This document shows, in pieces, positions 43,190 through 53,238 of a stretch of 64,000 nt of DNA (the first letter of the stretch is position 1; each line of letters starts with the position of its first letter). The position numbers and the translations under genes are program-made. The DNA comes from an uncultured Bacilli bacterium. GTDB taxonomy: Bacteria > Bacillota_I > Bacilli_A > RF39 > UBA660. The DNA is taken from the NCBI GenBank assembly GCA_934163035.1, contig CAKPJX010000002.1, positions 1 to 64,000 on the forward strand, read 5' to 3'. The notes under the pieces are model-generated. The model had not been told where the DNA came from and searched no databases. It was given only the letters and a program-made list of their open reading frames with translations.

Positions 43190-44497
43190 TTAAAAAGGCA
43201 TCTTCATCTTACCATTAGACATCATCTTCATCATTTTCTTCATTTGTTCAAATTGCTGTAGTAACTTATTAACTTCTTGAACTGAAGTTCCACTACCTTT
43301 AGCAATCCTAGTTTTTCTACTTGCCTTTATTATATCAGGATTTCTTCTTTCCTTAACAGTCATAGATAAAACAATTGCTTCTATGTGAGCCATCTGTTTA
43401 GGATCAATCTTTACATTAGTAAGTCCCATCTTTTTAGCACCAGGAATTAATTTAATTAAATTCTCTAAAGGACCTAATTTCTTCATCTGCTTCATTGTCG
43501 CTAAAAAGTCTTCTAAATCAAACTTTCCCTGTTGCATTTTCTTAGCTGTTTTATAAGCCTCTTTTTCATCAATAGCCTCAGTTGCCTTTTCAACTAAAGA
43601 AACTATATCACCCATTCCCAAAATTCTTCCTGCCATTCTCTCCGGATCAAAACTATCAAGACCATCTAACTTTTCAGAAACACCAATAAACTTAATAGGA
43701 ACATTAGTTAAATGTCTAACAGATAAAGCTACACCGCCTCTAGTATCGCCATCTAGCTTAGTTAAAATAACTCCTGTTAATGGCAATTTATCATTAAAAC
43801 CAGTAATAACATTAATTGCATCTTGCCCCATCATTGAGTCAATTACTAATAATACTTCTTGTGGATTAACTGTATCTTTTATATTGATAAGTTCATCCAT
43901 AAGCTCTAAGTCTATATGAAGTCGACCAGCTGTATCAATTAAAACATAATCATAATTATTCTCTTTTGCATAAATAATCGCATTTTTAGAAATTAAAACA
44001 GGATCAGCCTTACCTTCATCATAAACCTCAATACCCAATTGTTTTCCTAATTGCTTCAATTGATCTATAGCTGCCGGTCTATAAACATCACAAGCTACTA
44101 ATAATGGCTTTTTTGCCTCTTTTTTTCTTAAATAATTAGCAAGTTTAGCAGCTGTAGTTGTCTTACCAGAACCCTGTAATCCAACGAGCATCAAAATAGC
44201 CGGATTGCCTTTAGTATTTAAAGGAGCACTCTCTCCTCCAAGAAGAGATGTAAGTTCATCTTTTACAATTTTAACAAATAAATCACCAGGATTTATACTA
44301 CTAGCAACCTCTTCACCTAATGCTTTCTCCTTAACAGAATTAGTAAATTCTTTAACAACTTTATAGTTAACATCTGCCTCTAATAAAGCAAGACGTACTT
44401 CTCTCATCATTTCAGAAATATTATCCTCAGTTATTTTTCCATAACCTTTTATTTTATGTACGATAGACTGTAATCTATCACCTAAACTCTCAAACAT
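43190..44497 (-). CDS. ffh: Signal recognition particle protein Ffh
   Basis: A 435-residue SRP54 GTPase: an N domain, then G1 GLQGSGKTTTAAKLA, G3 VLIDTAGRLHID, and G4 TKLDGDTRGG. The Met-rich M domain (KKMGLTNVKIDPKQMAHIEA, EQMKKMMKMMSNGKMKMPF, in part) binds SRP RNA and signal peptides. The ATG at 44497 follows AGGTGAT. It is downstream of the HerA-like gene, ylxM and ftsY on the same strand, forming an SRP gene group. Confidence 0.97.
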   Translation of the reverse strand: MFESLGDRLQSIVHKIKGYGKITEDNISEMMREVRLALLEADVNYKVVKEFTNSVKEKALGEEVASSINPGDLFVKIVKDELTSLLGGESAPLNTKGNPAILMLVGLQGSGKTTTAAKLANYLRKKEAKKPLLVACDVYRPAAIDQLKQLGKQLGIEVYDEGKADPVLISKNAIIYAKENNYDYVLIDTAGRLHIDLELMDELINIKDTVNPQEVLLVIDSMMGQDAINVITGFNDKLPLTGVILTKLDGDTRGGVALSVRHLTNVPIKFIGVSEKLDGLDSFDPERMAGRILGMGDIVSLVEKATEAIDEKEAYKTAKKMQQGKFDLEDFLATMKQMKKLGPLENLIKLIPGAKKMGLTNVKIDPKQMAHIEAIVLSMTVKERRNPDIIKASRKTRIAKGSGTSVQEVNKLLQQFEQMKKMMKMMSNGKMKMPF

Positions 44498-44550
44498 TAT
44501 AATCACCTACTAAATATTATAAATAAATAAGTAAAATAAGTAAAGAAAAG

Positions 44551-44574
44551 AAAAAAAAACTGCAAAAGCAGTTT
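44551..44574 (-). terminator. Terminator after HerA-like gene
   Basis: Minus strand AAACTGC-TTTT-GCAGTTT followed by T-run. It overlaps the stop codon of the HerA-like gene. Confidence 0.8.
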
Positions 44575-46741
44575 ATTCAGAAAGACTAACCAAAGGAACT
44601 CCAGTATCCGTTTGTGGCATTGACGAACCGAAATCATTAACAGGTGTATTATTAATAATACTTGGTGTAGAAAAAGATGCATTACCAACACTAGGACTAG
44701 AATCATTCATAACAAAATAATCATTGTTAGAAGAATTTAATGATGAAACTTCAGGCATAGCACCTTGAGGTATAGTATTAACAGGACTAATATTGGCAAT
44801 TTGACTTGAAGCCATATTACTGTCGGTATCAAGTTGACCAATACTAGGAGTGCTTTCAAAATTATTGTTTATAGAATGATTATAATCAAAAATAGGAGAA
44901 CTATCACTAATAGTACTATTATTTACGGAATTATTATATCCAGAATTATTCTCCTGTTCATATGTAACATTTGCAGTATTAGTATTAGGATTACCATTCC
45001 ATATTGTAACAACATCACAGTTACCACTCCATGGAGCAGGATTAGGCATCTCCATCTTAACAATCAATGGTATTCTAAAAGCCATACCAAAGCCCAAACA
45101 AGTACCAGCTTGTAATGTTTTCTGTTTTTGAACAATTTCATCACTAATATTTGGAACCATTTTTCTAATATAATCAACATCAACAGGGTGGTTCATTTTA
45201 AATATCAAGAAATTTGAACACTGTGAAATAACAGTATCAGAAAGTTCAACTGGTCTTTGTGAAATAAGTCCCAAAATAACACCGTACTTACGGCCCTCTT
45301 TAGCAATACGTTCAAATATATTATAACCAATCAAAAATCTATCAGTATCATTTTGAATGTATCTATGAGCTTCTTCAACAATAATATGAAAAGGTATACT
45401 AGCTCTTTGCTTCAATCCCTTAGCAAACTCAAATACAAGTCTTGAATAAATCTTTGTAATAACCTTAGCAAAGTCATCATCAACATCATCTAAATTAATA
45501 TTTATAATTTGAAACTTTCTACCATTATCAAGTATCATTGAAGATAAATAAGTTTCAAGTGACACATAATTAGGATAATCAAAATACTTAGCATTATCAC
45601 CAACAATTAATTCATGTAATCTAACTTTAATAGTTACAGCATCACCATAAGTATTCTCATTTCTAAGCCATCCTTCACTAATTAAAGTAAAGTTTAAAGC
45701 CTTCTCCAAAGTATCCAAAGTATAGTAAACATCTTTCTTTGGTTCATATGAATCAAGCTCTTCTTTTATAAATGAAGATACATACTCAGTAAGTAAAACA
45801 CTCTCTGTAAATTGACCTTGTTTATCAATTAAAAAACACTCTCTAAATTTTCTCGTATATCCAATTCCTTGAACAACAGCCTCTAAATTAAATTGTTCTG
45901 TAGAACAACTAGCTAATATAGAAAAGATTTCATTCCTTTTATTAGGAGAAGTTTCATTAGTATATAAAATAGTCATAATAGCTTTAGCAATAAGATGATT
46001 TTTATAACTATTAGCATCCATATCTTCCTGTGAAAAAACCAAAGCTAACTTTAACATTCTCTCTATTATTGGAAGTTGTGAATGATTAGTAGCTTGAAGA
46101 AGCAATGCAAGATCTGTATGGTTAAGTAAAAATATTGGTAATCTTAATTTTTCCCCAGCACTATCAACTTCATTTGTACTATATAATCTATAATTATAAC
46201 TTGAATTAATACTATTTAAATTATTAAAAGCATTATAATATTCGCCTGATGAATCAAATAATAAAATATTAGCTTTATATGGAAAAAGTCTATTATCATG
46301 AAACATATTTTGGAAAAGTCTAGAAATACCACAACTCTTACCAGATCCACTGTTACCAAATATAGCAAAATGATTACTAAAGAAATTGTTAACATCTAAA
46401 AATACAGGATAATCATTATAAAAGGGACTAACTCCAAGTTTCATATACCCATTAGTATCTCTACCTACAATCATAGGTATTTCAGACTGTTCTATTACCC
46501 TAATTTTAGCATCCAAAGACGGTTTTCTAATTGTTCCACCTAACAACTTACCATTAACAATCTCACCTAAAAATCTAGCTTTAACAAGGTTGCCATCTAA
46601 ATCATCAACCTCTCCAAGAATTTTTTTCTTATCATCCTCAAAAATAATATGCAAGTTCATTAAATTCTGAGTTAAAGCCACTCCCTCTTTTAATTTTATA
46701 TTTGCTCCATGATCACTAATATAGACAATTCTATCAAACAT
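44573..46741 (-). CDS. HerA/DUF87-type ATPase
   Basis: A 722-residue ATPase. An N-terminal HerA-barrel region (residues 1-105) is followed by Walker A FAIFGNSGSGKSCGI (near 128), a central helical part, and the C-terminal RecA-like motifs: HIIVEEAHRYIQND (Walker B) and GLISQRPVELSDTVISQCSN (arginine-finger side). Residues 590-722 are Asn/Ser/Pro-rich and probably disordered. HerA-like proteins are hexameric DNA translocases, often with a nuclease partner; no NurA gene is adjacent. It sits between ylxM and ffh in the SRP group, and its role there is unknown. Confidence 0.88.
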   Translation of the reverse strand: MFDRIVYISDHGANIKLKEGVALTQNLMNLHIIFEDDKKKILGEVDDLDGNLVKARFLGEIVNGKLLGGTIRKPSLDAKIRVIEQSEIPMIVGRDTNGYMKLGVSPFYNDYPVFLDVNNFFSNHFAIFGNSGSGKSCGISRLFQNMFHDNRLFPYKANILLFDSSGEYYNAFNNLNSINSSYNYRLYSTNEVDSAGEKLRLPIFLLNHTDLALLLQATNHSQLPIIERMLKLALVFSQEDMDANSYKNHLIAKAIMTILYTNETSPNKRNEIFSILASCSTEQFNLEAVVQGIGYTRKFRECFLIDKQGQFTESVLLTEYVSSFIKEELDSYEPKKDVYYTLDTLEKALNFTLISEGWLRNENTYGDAVTIKVRLHELIVGDNAKYFDYPNYVSLETYLSSMILDNGRKFQIININLDDVDDDFAKVITKIYSRLVFEFAKGLKQRASIPFHIIVEEAHRYIQNDTDRFLIGYNIFERIAKEGRKYGVILGLISQRPVELSDTVISQCSNFLIFKMNHPVDVDYIRKMVPNISDEIVQKQKTLQAGTCLGFGMAFRIPLIVKMEMPNPAPWSGNCDVVTIWNGNPNTNTANVTYEQENNSGYNNSVNNSTISDSSPIFDYNHSINNNFESTPSIGQLDTDSNMASSQIANISPVNTIPQGAMPEVSSLNSSNNDYFVMNDSSPSVGNASFSTPSIINNTPVNDFGSSMPQTDTGVPLVSLSE

Positions 46742-46843
46742 AATTTAACCCCTTTCAAACCGCCCCTATCATATAATGATTATACAAATTATTTGTCATT
46801 TTTACAAGAACAAATTGAAAAATAAAAAGAGGAAAAAATACCC

Positions 46844-47137
46844 TTAAAACAAACTATCAAATTTAACTTTAATATCTTTATCACTAGACTTCGAAACAAT
46901 TTCATCAAACTTCTTTATTTTTTCCCAAAAACCAAGCTTCTCTTCAAATTCTAACAACTTTGAAACTGTAATTTTTAGTTGTTTAAAAATAGCATTTCTA
47001 CTAACATTATAGTTAATTGCCATTTCCCCTAAACTTAAATTATTAAAATAATAATCTTCATAATAAGCTTTCTGTTTATCAGTCAATAAATTTGCATATA
47101 TATCATATAGTTCATTATAATAAAACATATCATCCAT
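46844..47137 (-). CDS. ylxM: YlxM-like SRP accessory protein
   Basis: A 97-residue putative helix-turn-helix protein: YYNELYDIYANLLTDKQKAY, then EMAINYNVSRNAIFKQLKI (HTH) and LLEFEEKLGF. YlxM proteins bind SRP components in related bacteria. The ATG at 47137 follows AGGTGAT. It directly follows ftsY and precedes the HerA-like gene and ffh. Confidence 0.92.
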   Translation of the reverse strand: MDDMFYYNELYDIYANLLTDKQKAYYEDYYFNNLSLGEMAINYNVSRNAIFKQLKITVSKLLEFEEKLGFWEKIKKFDEIVSKSSDKDIKVKFDSLF

Positions 47138-47146
47138 ATAGATCAC

Positions 47147-48148
47147 CTACATCATATCTTTAAATAAACCATAAATATACTTTTCTATATCAAAAGCTTC
47201 TAAATCATCTTGTCCTTCTCCTAGTCCAATATATTTAACTGGTAAACCTATAATTTCTTTTATAGCCAAAACAATTCCACCTTTAGCTGTACCGTCCAAT
47301 TTAGTTAACACAATTCCAGTAATATCAGTTATTTCTTTAAATGCTTTAGCTTGACTTATACCATTTTGTCCCGTAGTAGCATCAATTACTAATAAAGTTT
47401 CACTAGTACCACCATCAATTAAGCTTCCTATTACTTTATTTATCTTTTCAAGTTCATGCATTAAATTAACTTTATTTTGTAATCTACCAGCTGTATCAAC
47501 TAAAACAACATCGTAATTATCATTTATCGCTTTACTAACACCATCATAAACAACACTAGCCGGATCACTACCCTCACTTTTACTATAAAAGGCCACATCT
47601 ACACGCTTACTCCATTCCTCCAGTTGTTCAATAGCACCAGCTCTAAACGTATCAGCACCAACAAGTAAAATCTTTTTACCATCTTTTTTTAATACATTCG
47701 CAATCTTACCAATAGTAGTAGTTTTACCAACACCATTTACTCCAACAAACAAAATAACAGTAGGACCATTAGGATTAAAGTTTATTTTACTTGATAAAAC
47801 CTGATCACCTACATATATAATAAATAACTCATCAACAATTATCTCTTTTAATAATTCAGGATTATCAATCTTCTCTTTTCTAACACGATCTCTTAATCTA
47901 TCAATAAAATCCATAACAGTATTAACACCAATATCTGCCATAATTAAAATTTCTTCTAACTCATCAAAATATTCATCTGTTACTTTTTTATATTTATTAG
48001 ATAAATTAACAAGCTTTGATACAAAACCCTCTCTCGATTTAGAAAGACCTTTTTCATAAGTCTTAACACTACTATCACTATTTATATTTTTTTCATCTGA
48101 ATTATTATTACCTTTAAAAATATTCTTAATTTTATTAAAAAATCCCAT
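47147..48148 (-). CDS. ftsY: SRP receptor FtsY
   Basis: A 333-residue SRP receptor GTPase: a short N domain (residues 20-110), then G1 FVGVNGVGKTTTIGKIA, G3 VLVDTAGRLQNK, DATTGQNGISQAKAF and G4 VLTKLDGTAKGG, ending FDIEKYIYGLF. The usual acidic A domain is reduced. It docks Ffh–ribosome complexes at the membrane. Confidence 0.97.
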   Translation of the reverse strand: MGFFNKIKNIFKGNNNSDEKNINSDSSVKTYEKGLSKSREGFVSKLVNLSNKYKKVTDEYFDELEEILIMADIGVNTVMDFIDRLRDRVRKEKIDNPELLKEIIVDELFIIYVGDQVLSSKINFNPNGPTVILFVGVNGVGKTTTIGKIANVLKKDGKKILLVGADTFRAGAIEQLEEWSKRVDVAFYSKSEGSDPASVVYDGVSKAINDNYDVVLVDTAGRLQNKVNLMHELEKINKVIGSLIDGGTSETLLVIDATTGQNGISQAKAFKEITDITGIVLTKLDGTAKGGIVLAIKEIIGLPVKYIGLGEGQDDLEAFDIEKYIYGLFKDMM

Positions 48149-48367
48149 ATAATCACCACTTAAATTGTATCACTTATATAATAAGTTGTAAATAAAGGTT
48201 CTAATTCTTATTGTGATCTCATCACTGCAATATTAAAAAGAATTTGATCACTTAGCTTGACAGATAATATGTAAATAAATGAAAAAATAATAATTAAGAA
48301 CCAAAACAGTGGTAATTATAGATATGAATATTTTATCATATACTTGTCGTTAAAGAGAGGAAAATTT

Positions 48368-49434
48368 ATGTCACAAAGAGAAATAAAAATAATGCGAAAG
48401 GAATATACATATAAATATATTTTAGAAAATAATATTCCTATAAATTATGGTATTAAATCATTAATATTTTCAAAAAACGATTTAGATGCTGATATGTCTT
48501 TATTGAAAAACATAACATCTATAAAACCTGCTCCTGTGCTTAAATTTTTAGACTTTGAATCTGTAGCATTTGTTGATAGACAATTAAAGGAAAAAATTAG
48601 TAATAATTGTGTTTTAGTAGATGATTCATTACGTATAAATAGAGAATATATAGATCTAACTAAAATTAAAAATATAGACCTAACAATCCCTCTAGATTAC
48701 TTGGTATGGGGAGTAAAATTTAATGATAAGGTTAATACTTATTGTTTTAAATATTGTGGAAGACCATATGGCACTTATCGTTATTTAAGTATTAACGGAA
48801 ATACATCCTTATCATTAACTGATTTAAAAAAATTAGGAAAACTATAGAAGAATTAGGAAATAGCAGTATAAAAAATGATATAGAAAAAGTATATTATATT
48901 TCCGACTTTTTACAAAGTAGAACACAATTCATATATGGGAGGGAATCAGAAAGTAATGGCAGAATATTTGTAACCCCTAATTTCCCACAACATGAAAAAT
49001 ATAGTCCCCAGTTTGTACATGATACTGTAGAAAATGTATTAAATAATAATAATGGAATTTGTATGTCCATTGCAAATTTATCAACTTTACTTTTAAACAA
49101 CCCTGTATTTGATGTAGAAACTGAAACAGTAATTGGAGCAGAACATGTATGGAATAAAGTATTAATAGATGGTAAATACTATTATTTTGATAATACCTGG
49201 GCAATTACTAGAAGTGAGTACGGTCATCCAGATGGATTAATCACCTTAAAATTTTCAAAAAAATATTTGCTATTTGGAAATGAAACAGCTCTTGAAATTC
49301 CAGCACATAGAAAAGAAAGTGAATTTATATATAAAAACGCCGGATTATCTTCAAGTGACTATGGTAATTATGATTATAATCAAAAATTTACATATCAAAA
49401 AAAACCAATATATCATTCATATAGAAAACAATAA
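48368..49434 (+). pseudogene. Transglutaminase-like protein, frameshifted
   Basis: From the ATG at 48368 (AGAGAGG upstream) the reading runs 159 codons to TAG at 48845. Going back one frame inside a seven-A run near 48828-48834 continues TIEELGNSSIKNDIEKVYY to the C-terminus at 49434. The second part has the transglutaminase triad: Cys in NGICMSIA, His in GAEHVWNKV and Asp in YYFDNTW. The N-part alone lacks the triad. One added A would repair it; a programmed -1 shift at A-AAA-AAA is also formally possible. No signal peptide is seen. It stands alone between ftsY and the GT2 gene. Confidence 0.75.
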
Positions 49435-49486
49435 GATTAAATGTTTTCTTTTTTTAAACACGTTTTTTGACTTATTATTTAACGTT

Positions 49487-50710
49487 TTAATTCTTATTAT
49501 GATCTATCCTATCCCAACTAACATCTTTTACTACTAATGCTTTTACAGCACATGGAATATAACTAAAAAGATAAATGGGATTAAATAAAATAGCCTTAAT
49601 GCTAATAGAAGTATTTAAATCTAATTTACCACGTTCTTTTATTATAATTATTAAAGTTATTAAAGAAAGCATAATATAAAGTTCAAACAAAAGAAAAAGT
49701 AGAAATAAGATAATTATATAGTTACAACTAAAAATCATTAGAATTAAATCCGAAAGCAAAAATAGTAAAATTCCAATAATCGACATAATAAAAGGTTTAA
49801 CACCAGCTATTTCTGACACAATAGAACCATAATTGGTAGCATGCAGAGATCTTTTTTCTCTAAGCTTTGCAATATATTTTTTTCTAGAATCAAAGTATCC
49901 CCTAATCCATCTAACTCTCTGTTTTGTAGTAACACTATATTTTGTAGGCTGCTCATCATAAAAAATAGCTTTTTCATTGTAAAAAGTACTTAATCCATTT
50001 AGTGTAGCATATAAAGTAAGTTCATAATCTTCAGTCAAACTATTAAAAGGATATCCGCCCCATTTATCTATTAAATAGCCAGCTACATAAAAACCTGTAC
50101 CACTTATCGTTAATGTATTATGATTTTTCATCTTACGCATATTAGATATAGTATTAACCATAGAAAAAGTAAGTGCTGAACAAGCTGAAATAACATTGTC
50201 ATTACCATTTTTACAATTACGATAACCAATGCCAATATCATATCCACAAATATAAGTGTCTAACATATTTTTAAAATAGTCCTTATCAAGTACATTATCA
50301 GCATCAAAAATAAAATATGCATCATAACTACGTTTCTTAATAATTTCTTTTACTCCTTCATCAAGGGCATATCCTTTACGCTTCAAATTTAAATTTTTCC
50401 TTATAATAATATTAGCCCCATACTTAGAAGCAATTAAATTTGTTTTATCACTCTTACTTTCAACAATTATATAAACATCAGAAAAAGGGATTTTATAACT
50501 TTGTTTTGCAATACTAATTAAAAGAGCTTCTATTACTTTCGACTCATCTCTAGCAGGAATAAGAACACAAAATTTATATTTCTTTTTATCACATCTTTTT
50601 AAAGACAGCTTATTATACCTAGAACAAATAAGTACATATAAATAATAAATTAAACCAAAAATAATTAAAAATAATGAAATTATTCTTAAAAACAACACAA
50701 TCTTTTCCAT
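49487..50710 (-). CDS. GT2-family membrane glycosyltransferase
   Basis: A 407-residue processive-type glycosyltransferase: an N-terminal membrane segment, then the catalytic domain with CVLIPARDESKVIEALL, the metal-binding D-x-D in FDADNVL, the acceptor-site YELTLYAT and Q-x-x-R-W in KQRVRWIRG. Three further membrane segments follow. These match hyaluronan/cellulose/PgaC-like synthases; the polymer is unknown. Its ATG is preceded by the CmpB-like gene, 1 bp away. Confidence 0.9.
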   Translation of the reverse strand: MEKIVLFLRIISLFLIIFGLIYYLYVLICSRYNKLSLKRCDKKKYKFCVLIPARDESKVIEALLISIAKQSYKIPFSDVYIIVESKSDKTNLIASKYGANIIIRKNLNLKRKGYALDEGVKEIIKKRSYDAYFIFDADNVLDKDYFKNMLDTYICGYDIGIGYRNCKNGNDNVISACSALTFSMVNTISNMRKMKNHNTLTISGTGFYVAGYLIDKWGGYPFNSLTEDYELTLYATLNGLSTFYNEKAIFYDEQPTKYSVTTKQRVRWIRGYFDSRKKYIAKLREKRSLHATNYGSIVSEIAGVKPFIMSIIGILLFLLSDLILMIFSCNYIIILFLLFLLFELYIMLSLITLIIIIKERGKLDLNTSISIKAILFNPIYLFSYIPCAVKALVVKDVSWDRIDHNKN

Positions 50711-50711
50711 A

Positions 50712-51380
50712 TTATTTTCTAACCATATTAGGATATACTTTTTTTAAATAGTCATCCGTATAAACTTTATCATAAAATTCTCCGACTAAAGTAAATGGTT
50801 TTACTCCCTTCCTTCGTAAATTTTGTCTAAATAAAGCTGTCCAAGAAATAGTCATATCAAAAATCAAAAAGACTAGCAAAAAAATGCTTAACAAATGTCC
50901 AATCTTATTAGGGATTTTTTCTATATAATTAGATAGAAAAGGATAAATAATTTTAATAAAGATAAGACCAAGAAATCCCCAAAACATCATAATAGGTATG
51001 GTAGTTCTACCATTAATATTTAAAAATTTATTACTATAATTCCATGAACTAGTACCTATAAAAACTTCTAATAAAAAACTAATTACATATTCAAAAAATC
51101 CTCCAATAAAACCACCTTTTAAAAATACCAATAAGTTATTATTTTTATTACTATTAAGAAAAATTAAAAATAATACAGTCCCAAATCCATATATCATATT
51201 AAATTGACCATATATTACAGCTGTCCGTGATGGCCATAAAATAGAACCATCTCTAAAATAATGAACAATAAAATATTGTATTTTCTCAAATAAAGATCCA
51301 AAAATAGAAAACAAAATAAAGATCCAAAATAATTTATAAAAACATATACCTTCAGCAAATTTATTACTACTATCACTCAT
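50712..51380 (-). CDS. CmpB-like putative ABC transporter permease family protein
   Basis: A 222-residue membrane protein with five or six membrane segments, starting with a short soluble region. The FSIFGSLFEKIQYFIVHY segment, then VIYGQFNMIYGFGTVLF and FIGTSSWNYSNKF are the family pattern also seen at 33673-34173. It is cotranscribed with the GT2 gene and may support its export or lipid-linked work; this is inference. Confidence 0.75.
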   Translation of the reverse strand: MSDSSNKFAEGICFYKLFWIFILFSIFGSLFEKIQYFIVHYFRDGSILWPSRTAVIYGQFNMIYGFGTVLFLIFLNSNKNNNLLVFLKGGFIGGFFEYVISFLLEVFIGTSSWNYSNKFLNINGRTTIPIMMFWGFLGLIFIKIIYPFLSNYIEKIPNKIGHLLSIFLLVFLIFDMTISWTALFRQNLRRKGVKPFTLVGEFYDKVYTDDYLKKVYPNMVRK

Positions 51381-51453
51381 AATACTACCCTTTTTTAACT
51401 ATTCAACTATATAATAGCATAAATCTTCAGAAAGACGCAACACCAGAAAAATA

Positions 51454-51482
51454 TAGACAAAATTGAATTTATATAGTATAAT
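51454..51482 (+). promoter_or_regulatory. Promoter of RNase J gene
   Basis: TAGACA (51454-51459) and TATAAT (51477-51482) are separated by 17 bases, a good vegetative sigma-factor match, 40 bp before the rnjA ATG. Confidence 0.7.
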
Positions 51483-51521
51483 TTCTAAGTTAGTTATTCA
51501 CACAAAAAGAAAGGAGTTTTT

Positions 51522-53219
51522 ATGAATAAACAAGAAAACAACGGAACGAAGATAGTTGTTTTGGGTGGTTTAGGAGAAGTCGGAAAAAATATGTATTGTG
51601 TAATGCATAAAGACGCAATTGTTATTATTGATGCCGGTGTAAGTTTCCCAGAAAGCGAATTAATGGGAGTTGATTACGTTTTACCAGATTTTACATTTTT
51701 AAAGGAAAATGAAGATAAAATTAAAGCTTTATTAATAACGCATGGTCATGAAGATCATATTGGAGGTATTCCTTTTTTACTACAAAGTATTAACATACCT
51801 GCAATCTATGCACCAAACCATGCTAAAGAATTAATTGCTGTCAAATTGCAAGATAAAAACATTAGATACGATAACTTATATGTATATACCGAAAATACTA
51901 AACTTAAATTTAAAGAAATTGAAGTTGAATTCTTCAGAACAACACACTCTATACCAGATTCACATGGTATAAGTATTAAAACACCTGATGGTAGAATTGT
52001 CACAACTGGTGATTATAAATTTGACCTAACGCCAATAGGACCAATGGCCGATTTATACAAAATGGCATGCCTTGGTGAGAAAGGTGTTGATGTCCTAATT
52101 GGAGATTCAACAAATGCCTTAAATGAAGGATTTTCAAGTAGTGAATCAGCCGTTGATGAAACATTATCTGAAATGTTTGATAAATGTAAAACAAATAGAA
52201 TTATAATTGCAACATTTGCATCAAACATTTATAGAGTTAAACATATATTTGAAACTTGCTATAAACATAATAGAAAAATCTGTATATTTGGTCGTAGTAT
52301 GGAAAATAATATCAATATTTCTCTAAATGGAGGTTATATTGATCATAAAGAATTATTAATTTCACCAGAAGAAGCAAACAATTTAAAACCTGGTGAAGTA
52401 ACAATTTTATGTACTGGTAGTCAAGGAGAACCACTAGCAGCATTATCAAGAATATCTAATGGTACTCACAAACAAATAAAATTGCGTCCAGATGATGTTG
52501 TAATATTCTCATCAAGTGCTATTCCAGGTAATGCCCTAAGTATTTCAAAAACAATAAATAAACTATATTTAAAAGGTGTTAAAGTATATACTAATAGTGT
52601 CTTAACAGACTTACATACTTCTGGACATGCAAATGAAGAAGAAATTAAATTAATGATCAGATTACTTAAGCCAAAATATTTAATGCCATTCCATGGTGAT
52701 TATCGTATGCTTAAAAAACAAGCTGATATTGGAATAAGCTGTGGAATACCAAAAGAAAATACTTTCATTCTTAAAAATGGTGATACATTAACTTTAAAAG
52801 ATCACGTAATAACCAGAGGAGAAAGTATGAGTGGTGCCGATGTATATGTTGATGGTAACAGAATCGGGCAAATAGGAAGTGCCGTTATAAAAGATCGTAA
52901 AATAATGGCAAATGACGGAATACTAGTTGTAATTATAAATGTAGATATGAAAAAAAGAGAATTACTAATAAAACCAAATATTACAACAAGAGGATTTATT
53001 CTAGTAAATGAAAATGAAGAATTGATAAAGAAAATAGAGAATAAAGCTGAAGCAATAATAAAAAATGACTTACAAAACCCAAAAACAACATTCGCAATAC
53101 TAAAAAGTAATGTAACAGAACAATTATATCCATTTATCAATGAATTAACTGGCAGAAGACCAATAATTCTACCGGTAATATTAGATATAAAAAGGGAATC
53201 TGTTGAAAAAAGTGCTTAA
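51522..53219 (+). CDS. rnjA: Ribonuclease J
   Basis: A 565-residue metallo-beta-lactamase/beta-CASP nuclease. Zinc-site motifs are THGHEDHIGG (H-x-H-x-D-H), then TTHSIPDSHG and VTTGDYKFDLTP. The beta-CASP domain carries CTGSQGEPLAALSR and the late FHGDYRMLKK and HTSGHANEEEI. It processes 5' ends of RNA and degrades mRNA with RNase Y, whose gene lies on the opposite strand nearby. AAAGGAG precedes the ATG. Confidence 0.95.
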   Translation: MNKQENNGTKIVVLGGLGEVGKNMYCVMHKDAIVIIDAGVSFPESELMGVDYVLPDFTFLKENEDKIKALLITHGHEDHIGGIPFLLQSINIPAIYAPNHAKELIAVKLQDKNIRYDNLYVYTENTKLKFKEIEVEFFRTTHSIPDSHGISIKTPDGRIVTTGDYKFDLTPIGPMADLYKMACLGEKGVDVLIGDSTNALNEGFSSSESAVDETLSEMFDKCKTNRIIIATFASNIYRVKHIFETCYKHNRKICIFGRSMENNINISLNGGYIDHKELLISPEEANNLKPGEVTILCTGSQGEPLAALSRISNGTHKQIKLRPDDVVIFSSSAIPGNALSISKTINKLYLKGVKVYTNSVLTDLHTSGHANEEEIKLMIRLLKPKYLMPFHGDYRMLKKQADIGISCGIPKENTFILKNGDTLTLKDHVITRGESMSGADVYVDGNRIGQIGSAVIKDRKIMANDGILVVIINVDMKKRELLIKPNITTRGFILVNENEELIKKIENKAEAIIKNDLQNPKTTFAILKSNVTEQLYPFINELTGRRPIILPVILDIKRESVEKSA

Positions 53220-53238
53220 TTAAAGCACTTTTTAATTT
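53206..53238 (+). terminator. Bidirectional terminator after RNase J gene
   Basis: AAAAGTGCTT-TAATT-AAAGCACTTTTT lies between the convergent RNase J and DUF1016-type genes and has T-runs on both strands. Confidence 0.85.

Noticed and set aside
44503..44706. Minus-strand 67-aa hydrophobic ORF between the HerA-like gene and ffh
   Set aside because: Overlaps the HerA-like C-terminus in another frame and crosses its terminator.
44834..45115. Plus-strand 93-aa ORF in the HerA-like gene
   Set aside because: Shadow frame of the Asn/Ser-rich tail coding region; no RBS or family.
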